Shown piece after piece: positions 37,801 through 49,911 of a stretch of 64,000 nucleotides of DNA. The notes under the pieces were generated by a model, which saw only the letters and a program-made list of their open reading frames with translations, was not told where the DNA came from and did not search any database. Location of the stretch: positions 10,292,001 through 10,356,000 of the forward strand of contig QCXZ01000053.1 in the NCBI GenBank assembly GCA_025024175.1, given 5' to 3'. The DNA comes from Rhyzopertha dominica (Eukaryota > Arthropoda > Insecta > Coleoptera > Bostrichidae). Position numbers and translations under genes: made by a program. Each line of letters opens with the position of its first letter. The stretch's first letter is position 1.

Positions 37801-40800
37801 ACTGTGTATAGTCGGCGTAAGTTATTACTTTACAATGTAGAACTAAGTTCACTATATCAAACGTACATATTATGAAAAGCAGAGATCCTAATGTGGAGCC
37901 TTGCAGAACACCAGATCTAACTGACAATTCAAAGGGGACACTATATTTATTTTACCACTTGGGTTCTATCGCTCAAGTAAGATCTAATAAACTGTACCGA
38001 CAAACTACTGAAACCGCAAGACTTTAGTTTGGCGCATAACATACCGTGATTAATAGTATCGAACGCTTTTGAAAAATCGAGCAAAACCAAAGCACTGACT
38101 AAACCTTTATCATAAGCTGCAATAAAATCATCCATGACTGAAACTAGTGCAGTAGGAGTGCACCGACCGCGTCTGAATCCGCACTGAGCATCGAGAATGA
38201 TTTTCCTAGAAAAGACAAAGTCAGATATTTGTTCGTAGACTAGAGATTCAAACAGTTTTGAAGCTGCAGGTAAGATGCTAATCAAAGGTAAATCCGACTA
38301 GTTTTCAGGGTTAAACTTTTTAAGTAGAGGTATTGCGATGACTTTCTTCCACATTGTAGGGAAATAAGCTTTTTCCATACAACAATAATTGAAGACGTGT
38401 AATAGGTATAAATCAATAATGGAACTACATAAGTGCAACATTTTCAACGATATGTTGTTTGTGCCACAATTATCTTTTTTTTACGTTAAAGACTGCGGAA
38501 TGTACCTCTTCTAAAGTAACCATTCTTAAAGAAAATTCTTGTAGGGATGGGAATCTAGCATTCTCACAATATTGCATTCTATGATTAGAGACGAGATCAT
38601 TTTTTTTTTACTGGAAAATATGTGCATTAATAGAATTGCTATTAGACAGATTAGAAGGCAGTTCAGATCTCACTTTGATAGTACCAATGTTTAATTTGCG
38701 CAGAGCCAACCAAGTAGTGTGTATATCTCAACTAGAAGCAACTGAACCTATGTAATGACTTTTTTCCATCCTAACAGAGTTCACAGTCAAGTTCCTCAAC
38801 CTCTTGTATGCAGCAAAATCTTTAGGAGGTTTACTTCGTTTATATTTACGGAAGGATGCATCACGTTTACTCATCAGACATTTGAGTTCAGGGCAACACT
38901 ACATTGCATTGGACTTTAGTACCCTAGACGTTACCACCAGGGCATGCCGATCAAAGATAAATAATTAGGGTGTTGAAATTTTCAAGTTTCTTATCAATAT
39001 TGGTCTCACGTATCACATCAGTCCATTCAATAGATTCCAAACTTTCTCGAAACTCACTGACATCAAAGCGTCTGAAAGATCTACACATAAGTAACATATT
39101 TGGGCTCACATTTAACCTTAGGTGAACTAAATTCACAATAAACCAATCTGTGGTCAGAAATATCGTCACAGTTCTTCGTACCGTATCTTGTAACATTCAG
39201 AGAATGGGATACGAATAAAGGATCAACCAGTAAGCTTGAGTTACCAGTCACTGCATCTCCTCGCGACGCTGATATTTCTCGCCAAAACAATTAATCACAC
39301 GCATACGCATTCGCTCCCATTTTAGTTTTTATCCTATTAACAGCGATTCTAAACATAGCAAGAAATTAATAAACGCACAAAAACACCTTTTATTTTAATA
39401 ATAACGTAGATACAAAAAATGACATTTAACAATCCATCGTGTTTTTTTAGTTACAGACAGTAAGAGGAATCACTTTTTTATCGTCTTACAGAAAAATTTG
39501 TATTTGTGGTCGCTTGTTTGTTAAATTCGATTGCAATACTGTAAATTAATGTTTTGTATTTATTAGTAATGATCAGGCTTGTGAGGTAAGAGTGCATTGG
39601 GCATTGTAATGCATACAAATGAAAATTTCAGTACCACTCCTTGTACATTAATTTTGGCATGAATGAATAATTTATAGTTTTTCTGAGTAGAGAAGTTTAA
39701 TAATTGTTTAACGGCAAAATAGGCAGTTTTTGCTACAAAAATAATACCTTCAGAATGATACTCTAAGCATGCTAACCAATTACACTGCCAAGACAGTCCA
39801 GTTTGAGCCCTAGACTAGACAAAGATTGTTAAAAATGCATAAATTCGAACTGTGCCACCACAAATTGATGTTAAGTTTTCTGTCACAAGTTTTAATTATA
39901 AGATAACTTAATTTGCATACTTTTTTCTTTACATAATGGGTTATCATCCTCGATGCAGCTAAGTACATAGAATTCAGACAAAACATAAAGAGCAAGCATA
40001 AAACTGACAACAAACATTCAAATCCATAATGACAATCATATGTTAATATCATGATCATGCATGTAATCTTTTCAATTTACAGCAGTTATTTAACCCAATA
40101 TAAGTCAGTATCACTGAAATGAATAAATTCTGTATTTTATTACCCACATTGTACGAAAATTTAGAAAAAGCCAAAGACAACTTGCAAATGTTCCGCTAAA
40201 AATACAAAGTGTAAGAAGATACTTCTTGGGTTAATTATTATCATTAAATTGCAGGCATTGGGATAACTGTAACATTGTGCTAATATAATGCTACATATAC
40301 AGTAGTGTGCAAAAAAAACCGGACATCGAGTGAAATTTTTTTTGAACGTCGATAACTCGTGAATGAAGTTACCAATTGATAAGGGGTTTTTTTACTGTTT
40401 GATTCTCATTTTCTTGTTGACATTTCCAATAAATATCCTTGAGATTGTTTCAGTATATAAAAAATTATGGTATCACGTTTCAATGCATATAAAAATCTAA
40501 CCATGCAAAAAAAAACGGACACTCACAAATTTATAGTAAAACACAAAATTTATTTAAAGAACCACAAAATTAACATTTATCTGACACAACTATGGATTAA
40601 TATTTAATATTTCCGTCAGATAAATGTTAGTTTTGTGGTTCTTTAAATAAATTTTGTTTTACTAAATTTGTGGAAGTGTCCGGTTTTTTTTGCACGGTTA
40701 GATTTTGATATGCATTGAAACGTGATACCATAGCTTTTCATACAGTGAAACAATCTCAACGATATTTATTGGAAATGTTAACAAGAAAATGAGAATCAAA

Positions 40801-43800
40801 CAGCAAAAAACCCTGTGTCAATTGGTAACTTCATTCACGAGTTATCCGACGTTCAAAAAAATTTCACTCAGTGTCCGATTTTTTTTGCATGCTACTGTAT
40901 ATAGATCATGATGTGCACTTAACGTTTGGACTATTACTATCATTTTGTCAAGACAACTCCCAATAATTTAAATTCATTAATATATTATCAGTCTGACAGA
41001 TGGAAAACTAGATACAATACTTTTATTCAGGGTTCGTCTGATTTAAATCAGTGATTTTAATCAATTGATTTTTTATTTTAATTGGCTTAAATCAAAAGAA
41101 AAGGTGAAAAATTATTATTTGTTACAAAACATTTTCTATTAAGCTGCTTTTAATTGACTGTATTTAAATAAATAAAAGGGTTTCAAAAGTGCACTCATTC
41201 TGATACTACATTGCATAAGTTTCAAATAATGTTTGTGCCATATTGGAATAAATGAAGGCTTTAGCCTTTAGCAAAAATTACGAAATGATAAAGTTCTTTC
41301 TCTTATACGCTTTTAACTGTGCACCATATCATTCATTACATCAGGTAAGATTTCCGCTTTAATAAAGTCCTTGTGCTTATTAGGTTCAAGGTGAGCGCTG
41401 TGCTAGTCGTTTACAAACTGTCGCCAACTCGATAGCCTGGATGGCCCGGAGTCTCTCGTTCGATGAAACCTTCATATCGCCGTTTGCCGAAAGCGCGTTC
41501 GCTAACGGTATCAACACCATAGGTAAGTCAAAGATTGAAACTTAAATTCAGTTATTGTACATTAAGCCTTTATTCTAGGATGTATTGTTTTTATAAAGTA
41601 ATTGAATTGTTTATTTTACTGAGGATAAATGTGGATTTGATAAAATGAATTTTGTGTCTCTAATATTAATGAGAGAATTGAAAAGCAATGAGCAAAGAAA
41701 CATTTAATTGTCTTTTATGTAAGAATGCATTTGTTTGTTCTCAATTTTAAACACAAAATTACCATGTTATTTTTGTAGGTATGCTTTATATTAATGCATT
41801 TCTAGTAAAATTAGTTAAAAAATATTTGGTACGTGAATGTGTGCATAAAACTTAACCCACAATGTACTTAAGTTTTAAATTTTTTCGCTTCTACATAGTC
41901 TTTTTATCAAAAGGGGATTTTTTTTATTGGAATATGAGTTTATTTTGTCTAAAAAGTATGCTAAAGATGTTTGAAAAGCCTTTTTTTGTATAAGCTTTTT
42001 CATGAGGAATTAGATTTTACTTACAAAAGTATTTTTGTTCAGGTCTTTTCGTATTATTTTCATGAAAGCATTTTAACAAACTTTTTTTACCCCCAACAAA
42101 GAAATTTTATGCTTTCATCTTTAAAATATCCCATTTTCATTGTAATTGCAGGGTATATTGTTGTTATTAATACATACTCATAGCTACTGGGAATTGATGT
42201 TTGGACATTATTTTATGTAGTTTTTTATTTTAAAGCATAACCAACTTTTAAATAACATTGATTTCTCTAGTTCTCGATGTTCTGTTTTGGAATACAGATA
42301 CAAAAAATACTATAAAGGCATTTTTTACAATCTTTTTTATTTTGAATCCGTTGGCTTACTCATTTTTTTAGTAGCCACATATTTGGGGTATAACACAAAC
42401 ATATTTGATTACAATAGGAGCCATAGTTGCCCTTGTTATCAATGAAAGCACCAATTTAATAATATTAATTCTAGTATTGTTTCATTCTTTTTCTTTTTAT
42501 AGTAATTTAATCAGATTTTATTGTTACATCCAGGAGACCATGGAACAAGAGAACTTATACAATATAATACAGGGTTTCTATAAATGATTCATGCATCCAG
42601 TAATTTGGAAATTGTTGATTTTTTAATTATTTGATATATTTTAATATGATAAAAGGCACAAGAGTGTGTATTTTCAACATATTCTGTAGTGTTTTATAGG
42701 AGCTGTAGTGTGACACTGATTTGCAACCTTCAACTACTATCGCTGTGCACATTGTAGATTGGCAGCAGTTACAAAAAGGCGGCACAAAGAATTCAGAAAT
42801 CAATGCCACCCGTGTTGCATGAATCTTTTACAGAAACTCTGTATATATCCTTAAATAACAATTTCAATCAAAAAGAATATATGGCGATTTATAGACAAAC
42901 TTGTTAAGATGCTCAACCACCTTTTCTGTCTGTAATCAATAATGCCACTTAAAAAATAAAAATCGTTTGTTTGGAAATAAAATTTACGCATTGCTTGGCA
43001 TCACATTGTTTACATTCATTTTGATGAATAACATTAAATATGATTAAATTACTAAGAAAATTCGAATAATACCTGAATTATTGAAAATAAAGCTAACAAC
43101 ATATATATGGGATCTGGATGATCAATTTTTAATATTGTTATATCTTGCAAATACTTGATTCTCACTGGTATGTGTATGAAATTAAATAATAACCGATGCA
43201 CTATAGAAATTGATGTTGTGTGTGAATACTCATTATAAGTAAGCGGGAATATGAAGGCTGAAACTCTCAGTGCCATCTAAACGGAACTCTGCAAGATTTT
43301 TATTTTCACTCATTATAAGATAAAAAAATGTGTGGATATAATACATTAGTAATAAAAAATTTTAACTTAAAAATTAATGTTAATACAAGAAAAACAGTGG
43401 CATAGAAAAACTTTCTCATTATATTTATCTTCAATATTTTGATTACAAAACTATCACCACTGCATGGAAAATTTTACATCACTTTGTGTACCTACAAAAG
43501 ACATATAAGTCAATTTTAAGCTTATATTAATACCAGCAGATTAAGGTACGCTACTTGACTACTTCTCCATCAAGTGACAAGCGTACACAATTAAGTGTGA
43601 AAAAACTAATTTTTTGACAGTTACAACCATTGCTTAATCCTTTTCAGAAATAGACGATTCAATTACTGCTGTTATGATACCAGACTAAATTGAATTTATT
43701 ACCAGAATTAACTGGTTATAATGAGGAGTAATTTGGACAATTGCTGGTTGTTTTGTACGGCTGTTTGTTATGCTGGAAAGCGGCTCATTCAACTTAATCA

Positions 43801-43863
43801 TTATTTATTACAGGTGGTAAACCAGATGACATAACCGTCATCTTGGCTACTGTGGCAATATAA
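25863..43863 (+). CDS. PPTC7: PTC7-type mitochondrial PP2C phosphatase, 5 exons, one frameshift
   Basis: Exons are 25863-26088, 26144-26323, 35156-35473, 41384-41522 and 43814-43863, all GT-AG with consistent phases, giving about 303 aa against 304 in the human protein. The start [16 protein letters not shown] aligns with the human N-terminus, a mitochondrial targeting segment. PP2C motifs follow in order: [22 protein letters not shown] (metal-binding Asp near 79), [55 protein letters not shown] (near 222-228) and GGKPDDITV. It is a metal-dependent Ser/Thr phosphatase of the matrix or mitochondrial surface, implicated in CoQ and mitochondrial maintenance; the Drosophila orthologue is called fig. 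Oddity: at 35417-35419 the genome has CCC where the frame needs CC, breaking ATDGVFDN. All else is intact, so an assembly indel is likelier than gene death. Confidence 0.95.
29783..30880 (+). mobile_element. Insect interspersed repeat with iterated CACCCCTTA-type motif
   Basis: It starts GACTAGCTGTTGCCC...GGCTTTGCTTG and ends AGCTGTGGGTTGATCAATCA...CAGTCAG...TCTATATAG, both familiar ends of a common insect repeat. Inside, a segment of roughly 100 bp recurs at least six times with the core ATTTTACCCCCTTA followed by GAATTT and AAAAATCC (near 29965, 30080, 30215, 30425, 30575, 30710). No coding capacity is visible. Confidence 0.6.
32382..33453. mobile_element. Non-autonomous hAT MITE, 1072 bp, exact TSD
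   Basis: The TIR CAGGGTTGGCA (32382-32392) is perfectly inverted at 33443-33453. The 8-bp duplication TTCTGAAG lies at 32374-32381 and 33454-33461. Subterminal TTTAAACATG-like repeats crowd both ends. There is no transposase ORF. It is inserted in PPTC7 intron 2, directly beside a Penelope-like fragment. Confidence 0.92.
33544..33570 (+). ncRNA. Hammerhead-like core in a Penelope-type scrap
   Basis: CTGAAGA (33544-33550), a possible 3-bp stem II (AGG with TCT) and GAAA (33567-33570), then GCTTGG as in the copy at 46608-46634. Both conserved strands are intact. Stems I and III are unverified. Confidence 0.38.
34113..34809. repeat. Long palindromic foldback element, about 340-bp arms
   Basis: The sequence from AGTGACCG (34113) to about 34452 is repeated inverted from about 34465 to 34809 with few differences; AGAGGGCGCTGTGGC starts one end and its complement ends the other. 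The middle is a short AT-rich spacer near 34450-34470. It has no coding capacity. TACAGGGTG just upstream (33983) may be the end of a larger parent element. Confidence 0.88.
36053..36318 (+). repeat. 38-bp tandem repeat, 7 copies
   Basis: Units start at 36053, 36091, 36129, 36167, 36205, 36243 and 36281 with the form CCTGAGGCACAACATGGCC...CTTACTCTCTCTG. The five central units look identical; the first has two substitutions and the last diverges at its 3' end. There are no spacers, so this is a minisatellite. Homogeneity suggests recent expansion or gene conversion. Confidence 0.95.
36382..36561. repeat. 180-bp direct repeat, copy A (TG...CA)
   Basis: It starts TGCATCTCCTCGCGAC and ends GACATTTAACA; similarity to copy B at 39252-39431 stops sharply at both ends. 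About a dozen differences by eye. The TG...CA ends suggest a short LTR, but the interior is a LINE and no primer-binding site or polypurine tract is evident. Confidence 0.75.
37060..39251 (-). pseudogene. CR1/Jockey-like LINE, endonuclease end plus RT, dead
   Basis: On the - strand, reading down from 39251: the endonuclease end ([16 protein letters not shown], then [11 protein letters not shown]), a broken stretch, then reverse transcriptase. RT motifs are [29 protein letters not shown] (motif A), [17 protein letters not shown] (motif B) and [12 protein letters not shown]. The last should be YADD: the second catalytic aspartate is replaced by Tyr. A C-terminal block ([14 protein letters not shown], then [13 protein letters not shown] and YNAVRR) ends near 37071. 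Several frameshifts and stops separate the parts. The endonuclease begins abruptly at the junction with repeat copy B, so the copy is 5' truncated. Confidence 0.85.
39252..39431. repeat. 180-bp direct repeat, copy B (TG...CA)
   Basis: Direct copy of 36382-36561, abutting the truncated 5' end of the LINE. The spacing between copies is 2.7 kb and exactly contains the LINE and its presumed 3' UTR. Confidence 0.75.
40300..40897. mobile_element. Tc1/mariner-type palindromic MITE, 598 bp
   Basis: Ends CAGTAG...CTACTG are flanked by TA at 40298-40299 and 40898-40899. The whole element folds: the two halves (left to about 40595, right from about 40610) are inverted copies including ACCGGACA-type subterminal blocks. 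A TA duplication and termini of the form CAGT...GCAAAAAAAACCGGAC are typical of Tc1-derived MITEs. No ORF. Confidence 0.85.
41523..43813. other. PPTC7 intron 4 (2.3 kb), nothing else recognised
   Basis: AT-rich intron with GTAAGT donor and TATTACAG acceptor. Short ORFs within it are low-complexity, hydrophobic and unsupported. Confidence 0.6.
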
Positions 43864-46531
43864 GCGAAAAGTGCTGTAGTTGATAATTAAGAAAGCTCGT
43901 TTATTTTCACCATGGGTTGTGAGGAGGAGGCTCAACACCACAGTTACGTTTATTTATGTCGGTTCGGTGTTTTTAGTATTCGAACGCTTACAAATTCTCT
44001 CCCTGATGTCGGGGACATATTTCCTTTTTTTTTTAATTTTCGTTCCGTTTCTAGTATATAAAGTGATATTTTTTCGTGAATCAGCGCGCTTCGTGCAAAG
44101 ATGTATACAGCTGACGGAATTTTAAAAGATATTATGGCTTAAATGTGAGATTAAAGAGAATTAGATTGTTTTTAAGACGTTTGTTTCTTTTTTTTATGGT
44201 GCTTCTGTTACAAATGGTAGTGACAACATTATAAGTAATTGGATCAAATCTGACAGCAATAATGAATAATGAAATTAGTCAAACCATAAGTCTCCACAGT
44301 GCTAGGCTTCAGCTACGTGGATTGGTGATGTCTTTTAGTGCAGTCCGTCATTATCAACAAAAACTCTCTTTCACTAGATTGACTTTTTGCTGTGCAGCTC
44401 TATTTTTTGCCATTACTTCTATTCTGTCTTTTCCTAGAGTAGCTTTCTTGTAAGCCTTGATTTTAACTGTTTTTTCTGTCTGTCACTGAAGCCGATAAAA
44501 AATTAGAATTTGTAATCACTCGGTAATTCAACTGCCAGATGCCAGTTGTCTTAAGGTTTCTGTTATGTTGACAGGAGTAAATGACAACAGAAAAGGCATC
44601 ACACAAAATTTTGGAATGTCAGAAATTTTAATAGTTGATCCAGTATGGTTAGCTTTTCAATACATTAAAAGGTTTGGTTGCACTGGCTTTTGAAGGGCCC
44701 ATTTTCTTAACAGAATAATATTGCAGCTAAAATAATATGAGTTTCACGATTATTGTTTTTTAACGACAGATTTTCATCGTTCTAGTTTGTAAATCTTTTA
44801 ACAAGCTGCAACACCTAAAAGTTTTAGTCGTTATTTATCCTGCTTTTGATCATTGGGGCGGCAATTCGTCCTTGACTAACCCAGGGGAAACTGTACCATC
44901 GTGGACTTTGAAAATGAAATTATCTAGGAGGGACGATTTTTTTGGGTTCACGGCAAAGTCAATGTTCTTCACCACGAAACAGCAATGCTTGTTCAGTTAA
45001 TAGCGTTATACCACAAGCCTCCTAGATCGTTCAATTTTTAAAGTCCACAGCTGTGGCTTGTTCTTCCAATGGCAATTACAGTTCTGCAAAAGTACCCTAG
45101 GTGCCTTAGGAACTGCTCTTATTCCTGTTTAATCTAGATTTGCAATGCAATCTGCACTATATTTGTGCTTTCTCATTGGTTGTCTGTAGTTGTTTAAAAA
45201 ACTTAGCAAAATTAGATTTATTAAAAATACATGCACAAAAAGTGCTGATGCAGTTTCATAAATGTAAGCCAAAGACAGCCTTGAGCCATACTGTAGGGTT
45301 GACAATAAAACAGTTGTCTGATTTTCTCTCATTTTGTCTCCAGAATAAAGTAAAGTGGACTTTTTACATCAAAATTTATACTGGCATCTCTTAAAGACTT
45401 TTTGTTTGACGAATTTCTCGTTATTTTCTGAAATAAGTGTAGTGCCAGTTTTTTTTTATATACATATGTACGTAGCAAAATTTGTAAACACTGTAGTGCA
45501 CTTGGGTAAATTTGGACACTATGAAACCAAAACTGCTCCTGATGTACCATACAAAAGTGTCCCATGTCAACGGGACAGTTTATTTGTAACACACAAGCTT
45601 ACTGGATATTTAATGAACTCTATCGCAGAATCACAATAACAGCGACTGGAGCGTTAAAATCGGTAGAAAATAATCACTTCTAAAATCAATAGTCGTTATC
45701 TTCAGCTTAAGTGGGAAAATTTGAAATATCCAAATGTGCCCTGATCTTCCCTATGTTGGAATTTGAAAGACACAATTGATTTTTTTCAAGTAAAATATCG
45801 TAGATAATTTGTATCACCAACATTTTGATTATTAAATTTTTTAAATGAATAATTAAATTTGCAATGAGTAGGTGTAGTGAGAATTATGATAGAATTATGG
45901 AAGATGAATATTCTTCTGTTTTAAAACACTGAAATATTATTGCACATTGACCAAAGGAATTCTAAGTGCCGGTCACCTTAAGAATCATTGAAAACAGTCA
46001 TCATAACTTGATTTTTGGAACGATTTTATCATGGTTTTTTAGGTTTCAGCTAATTTGGATATCACTGTTCTGTACATGTAACATATGTAATTGTGTTTCA
46101 TTTTCATAAATTCAAATTTACAATCAAAAATTCACACACATTGCAAATTAATTTCTCCATTTCAAAGTTGAATAGTTAACAAATTTTAAGCAAATAAAGT
46201 TACTACGTGAATTACAATTCCTACTTATTATGTCTCTTGTACATTCTCAAATGCTCCGGGGAGCTCCACCAAAAATTCGAAAATGCCATGTTCGCTCACT
46301 TCTTGTCTAGAAAGCCTGTCATGCACCAATTGTGATGAAGGAAGGTGTTGCTACTATTTGTAATAAAGGGACCATAGTTTCTTTTTTAAAGTTTACTGGT
46401 ACTTGCAACTAAAAGTTGGCAGAATGATGGTTTAATGTGGGCATTGTGCATTACAATTCTAAAAATGTTGGCTGTAAAATATATATAAACTATTTTTGAT
46501 TAATAATAAATCACAACTTGTTGAATGTTCA

Positions 46532-47078
46532 AGCTTCAGAAGTGGCGAGGGGGTATTCGACCTTTTGATTTAATAAAATTAAGTATACTCTTTTTTCAGT
46601 ACCAAGCTTTCGTCTGTATTTAGGACATCATCAGGGCTTCAAAAGTGAATTAATTTAAAGAAGTTTTATGTTGTGAATTATTTTCCAATATACCATGTAA
46701 TTTCTTCGTCTTCCTGTATCCAGTAGATCGCATTAAAAAGAAATAGATTAATTAATGGTAGAACATTAAAATACAGCTTAAAATTATACGTTTTCGTTTT
46801 TTCCTGTTGTGTTAAAATAAAACGTACAATTGTAAGCTGTATTTTAGTGTTCTACGATTAATTAATCTATTTCTTGTTAATGCGAACTACTGGACACAGG
46901 AAAACGAAGAAATTACATGGTAGACTGGAAAATAATTCACAACATAAAACTTCTTTCAATTAATCTCATTTTCGAAGCCCTGATGATGTCTTAAATAAAG
47001 ACAAAAGGTTGGCACTGAAAAAAGAGTTTACTTTATTTTATTAAACCAAAAAGTCGAATACCCCCTACTTCTGAAACT
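46532..47078. repeat. Foldback of two Penelope-type repeat ends, about 260-bp arms
   Basis: 46532-46794 and 46819-47078 are inverted copies with roughly 90% identity by eye, separated by only 24 bp. Each arm carries the GCCCTGATGATGTC hammerhead-like segment. Head-to-head arrangement with a tiny spacer would give a near-perfect RNA hairpin if transcribed through. Confidence 0.9.
46608..46634 (-). ncRNA. Hammerhead-ribozyme-like core, best copy
   Basis: On the - strand: CTGATGA, then T, stem II GTC-CTAAATACA-GAC, GAAA, then GCTTGGTAC. Core strands and a closing stem II are present. The sister copy on the + strand at 46980-47005 keeps CTGATGA and the GTC/GAC stem but has AAAA in place of GAAA. 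Penelope-like elements are known to carry hammerhead ribozymes, and the surrounding sequence fits that source. Confidence 0.45.
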
Positions 47079-48179
47079 TATATAAACTGTACTATAAAAA
47101 TATAGAAAAGCATGTTAGTTTTGTGGCATTTCTTTATCAGATACAAAATTTACTTCCATTTATCGTTTTTAAGCAGAACACACATCATTTCTGTGCATCA
47201 TATACGTAATGAAGCATTTTTTTGTTAAACCGATATTTTCTCTGCTACGTTTTAAAAACATCTTTGCACCAGAGGTGTACAGCCGGCGGCTTCTTGATAT
47301 TCTTGGTCTTGCACCAATGCAAAGCGTGATTCTGTGAACCAAAAATACCATACTTAGGTAGGTTTAAGTTTTCCTGTGTTGTCACGAATGATCCGACACG
47401 GTGAGTTCGCTGTTGTGACCAAACGAGAATTAAAATAGTTGTTACTGAAGAATTGTGTTTCAATTCCATAACCCTTGACATCATTTTCTTGTGTTGTGAC
47501 TATCCTATACATTTTGAATGCATTCTAGATGTTTAGACAATTGAAAAAAAATCAGTAGGGAAAAAATTTAATAGATCTAGCAGAGAAGGAAAGAAAGACG
47601 ACATACAAGAAAATCTAATTATTTAAATAATATTACAACCTGAACCCTTACTGTTTTTTAAAGGAACGCAATAGTTTTTATTATGATATTTACATTCATT
47701 GTGAAATTATAGTGACAATGCTATGAACCATTGGGTACAAAATGTTTATCATTCCAAATAGAAAAAAGAAAATTTATGGCTAAAAAAACATGGTATAAAT
47801 ATTTTTGCACTATCAGTTGCAAAATTAAATTTTCTTTTGTTTCTATCAAGATGTATTATTACTAGATATGATGTACGAACTAGGATTCTAGAAGCTGCTA
47901 AAGTATTTTTTTAACTGTTGGAATTATGTGGTATATTGTTGAATAATTAAAAACACTGCTGTAATGGACAAAATTGCACTTTTGGTAGGTATTGGGTATA
48001 TTAAATAACACCAAGATGAAAGTGTAAGCAAAATTGTAGGGTTGCAAAGCATCAGAAAAACCATCAAAAATTAACTTGTGTTGACTTCCAAAGCGTGGTA
48101 GTGTTTAGTCAGTGTATTCTGGGAAAGTATAAAAAAATCAACAAATGCTGTTTTCTAATAATAGAGCCAGTTTTACCAT

Positions 48180-48390
48180 AATGGCTTATTAAGAGGGCGA
48201 AAATCTGAACCTCCTATGGTTTGAATGTTATTTCCTATTAGGGAATAATGTGTTAATGTTTGTTGTGGATGCAAAGGCAAATTTTTAGATAGAAAAATAT
48301 ATTTTACTCTTGCCAGGACTAGAACCCGGGCTTTCCAATTTTGCCCCGATATGCTATCAATCTGCCAAGACAAAGTTTATGAGTCACAAA
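48180..48390 (-). mobile_element. Possible tRNA-derived SINE
   Basis: On the - strand, TGGCAGATTGATAGCATATC (A-box-like) is followed 33 bases on by CCCGGGTTCTAGTCCTGGC, which contains a good RNA polymerase III B box (GGTTCTAGTCC). The rest does not fold into a full tRNA by eye, so a SINE head is likelier than a tRNA gene. Confidence 0.42.
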
Positions 48391-49911
48391 ATTTATCTAT
48401 CCAATTTTTCATTGCACCAACAACAAATGGNTAAGTATTGCCAAGTTACTGAGGAAAGAAGTGGAGAAATTGTTATTCTAGTATTCCAGTTATCATGTTC
48501 CACATGGTTTTAACAAGATGGAGCTTGTTCATATAGAAGAGCTGTTTAGGATTTTTTAAATTTAAATATCCCAAAAGGATATATCATTGTGGAGGTGTGG
48601 TTTCCAAACTTGAAAATTTTGTTTTTTTTTCTTTTATACAACACATTCAATATTTATTACTTCTCCAACTACAACTACATAAGAAACGACATCCAGGTTG
48701 CTTTTGGGCTACTTGGTCTAGAAATGTTTCAAAAGGTTGAGAGAAATATTAAAGAGTGGATTTGGGCGTATGTTCGAAACAACACAAGTTATTTGGAACA
48801 ATTTTTTTTCGCCATTCGATATTCTTTCTGTTGCACTGTCTCTTCACTTATGTTTGTATTTTTGATAGTTGCATTTGATATTTTTATAATGCAATGTTTG
48901 AATATGAATTCTTTAGTAACTGTAAAAATCCGTTACTTTTTGATATAAGTCAAAGTTCTAACCATTAACAATGCTATATCAAATCAAAGGAAATTTGGAA
49001 CAAAATTTGTAGCATACCAATTGAAAAAAATGTTATTTGTATCTAGAAAGTTTTGGAATTGAAATCTCAAAAGTGCAATTGTTTAGTCAGAAATTTTCAA
49101 TTTTTACTTAAGAAATATAACTTTTTATACTCTGTAACAATGAAGAACCCATCGTTCCATCTGTTTAAGTTTATGAGCAAGGGCCGTGTGTGCAAATATG
49201 AACAAATTTATACTGTAAGTGGCCAAATGAAATTTCTATATTTTAACATCTGCTAATGAACTGCAATAGCATATCATTTATTTTTATTGTAGTGAATTTT
49301 CTAGACTACTGGTTGACAAAATCATTCATATGACTTCTGTCACTGAGTAGACATTTTTTTCTTTATTGAGGAAGTAGCTATGGTAAGTATATCACTGAAA
49401 AGGGCATTTGAAAAGCAGTTAGCACTATATTTTTTTTTTCTAAATTAATGTATTTTTGTAAAAAAATATTTTCAGATTTTATTTTCTTCCTTATAATACG
49501 AATCTATCAAATTTTAAAGCAATTCAATAAATACTTGATGTTATTCTACCTTATGAGCTGCTACTGGAATCCAACAAAGCTTCAAACTACTATTTTAACT
49601 GGTGTTTTTGCAATAATTAACTACACATCAAATGTTATGGCTTATTTTATTTATTATTTCAATGTAAAAACATAGGATTAGGTCCGCTAATGTTTCTCTT
49701 TTTAACCACCTTGAGCCCTTGGATCGCTACAGTTATTCCCTCCAGAGCAAAGAAGAGCTACCAAAAATATGTTTAAATATCTGTTTATGTTATATTAACG
49801 TTTTCCGAGATATGACATGAGTCCAATTTTTGAAGTAGAATTAATAGTCAATATGGTTTTTGCTTTACGCTATTTTAATGTTACTTTAGAACAAGAAACT
49901 TAAATATTCAA

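Larger units (their letters stand above)
35474..41383. other. PPTC7 intron 3 (5.9 kb)
   Basis: It holds a GC-richer segment 35560-36050 of probable retroelement origin, the 38-bp tandem array, the LINE between 180-bp direct repeats, and the Tc1-type MITE. A hAT-like end, CAGGGTTCGTCTGATTTAAA at 41029, has no partner that I can find. Confidence 0.6.

Noticed and set aside
36382..39431. Calling this a complete LTR retrotransposon
   Set aside because: The interior is a LINE on the minus strand, and no primer-binding site, polypurine tract, gag or integrase is seen.
41029..41100. CAGGGTTCG...TGATTTAAATCA as a full hAT element
   Set aside because: I found no matching right end or 8-bp duplication; only a possible fragment.
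48589..48948. 119-codon hydrophobic ORF as a membrane protein
   Set aside because: Composition follows the local AT bias, there is no family likeness, and no splice or poly(A) context supports it.
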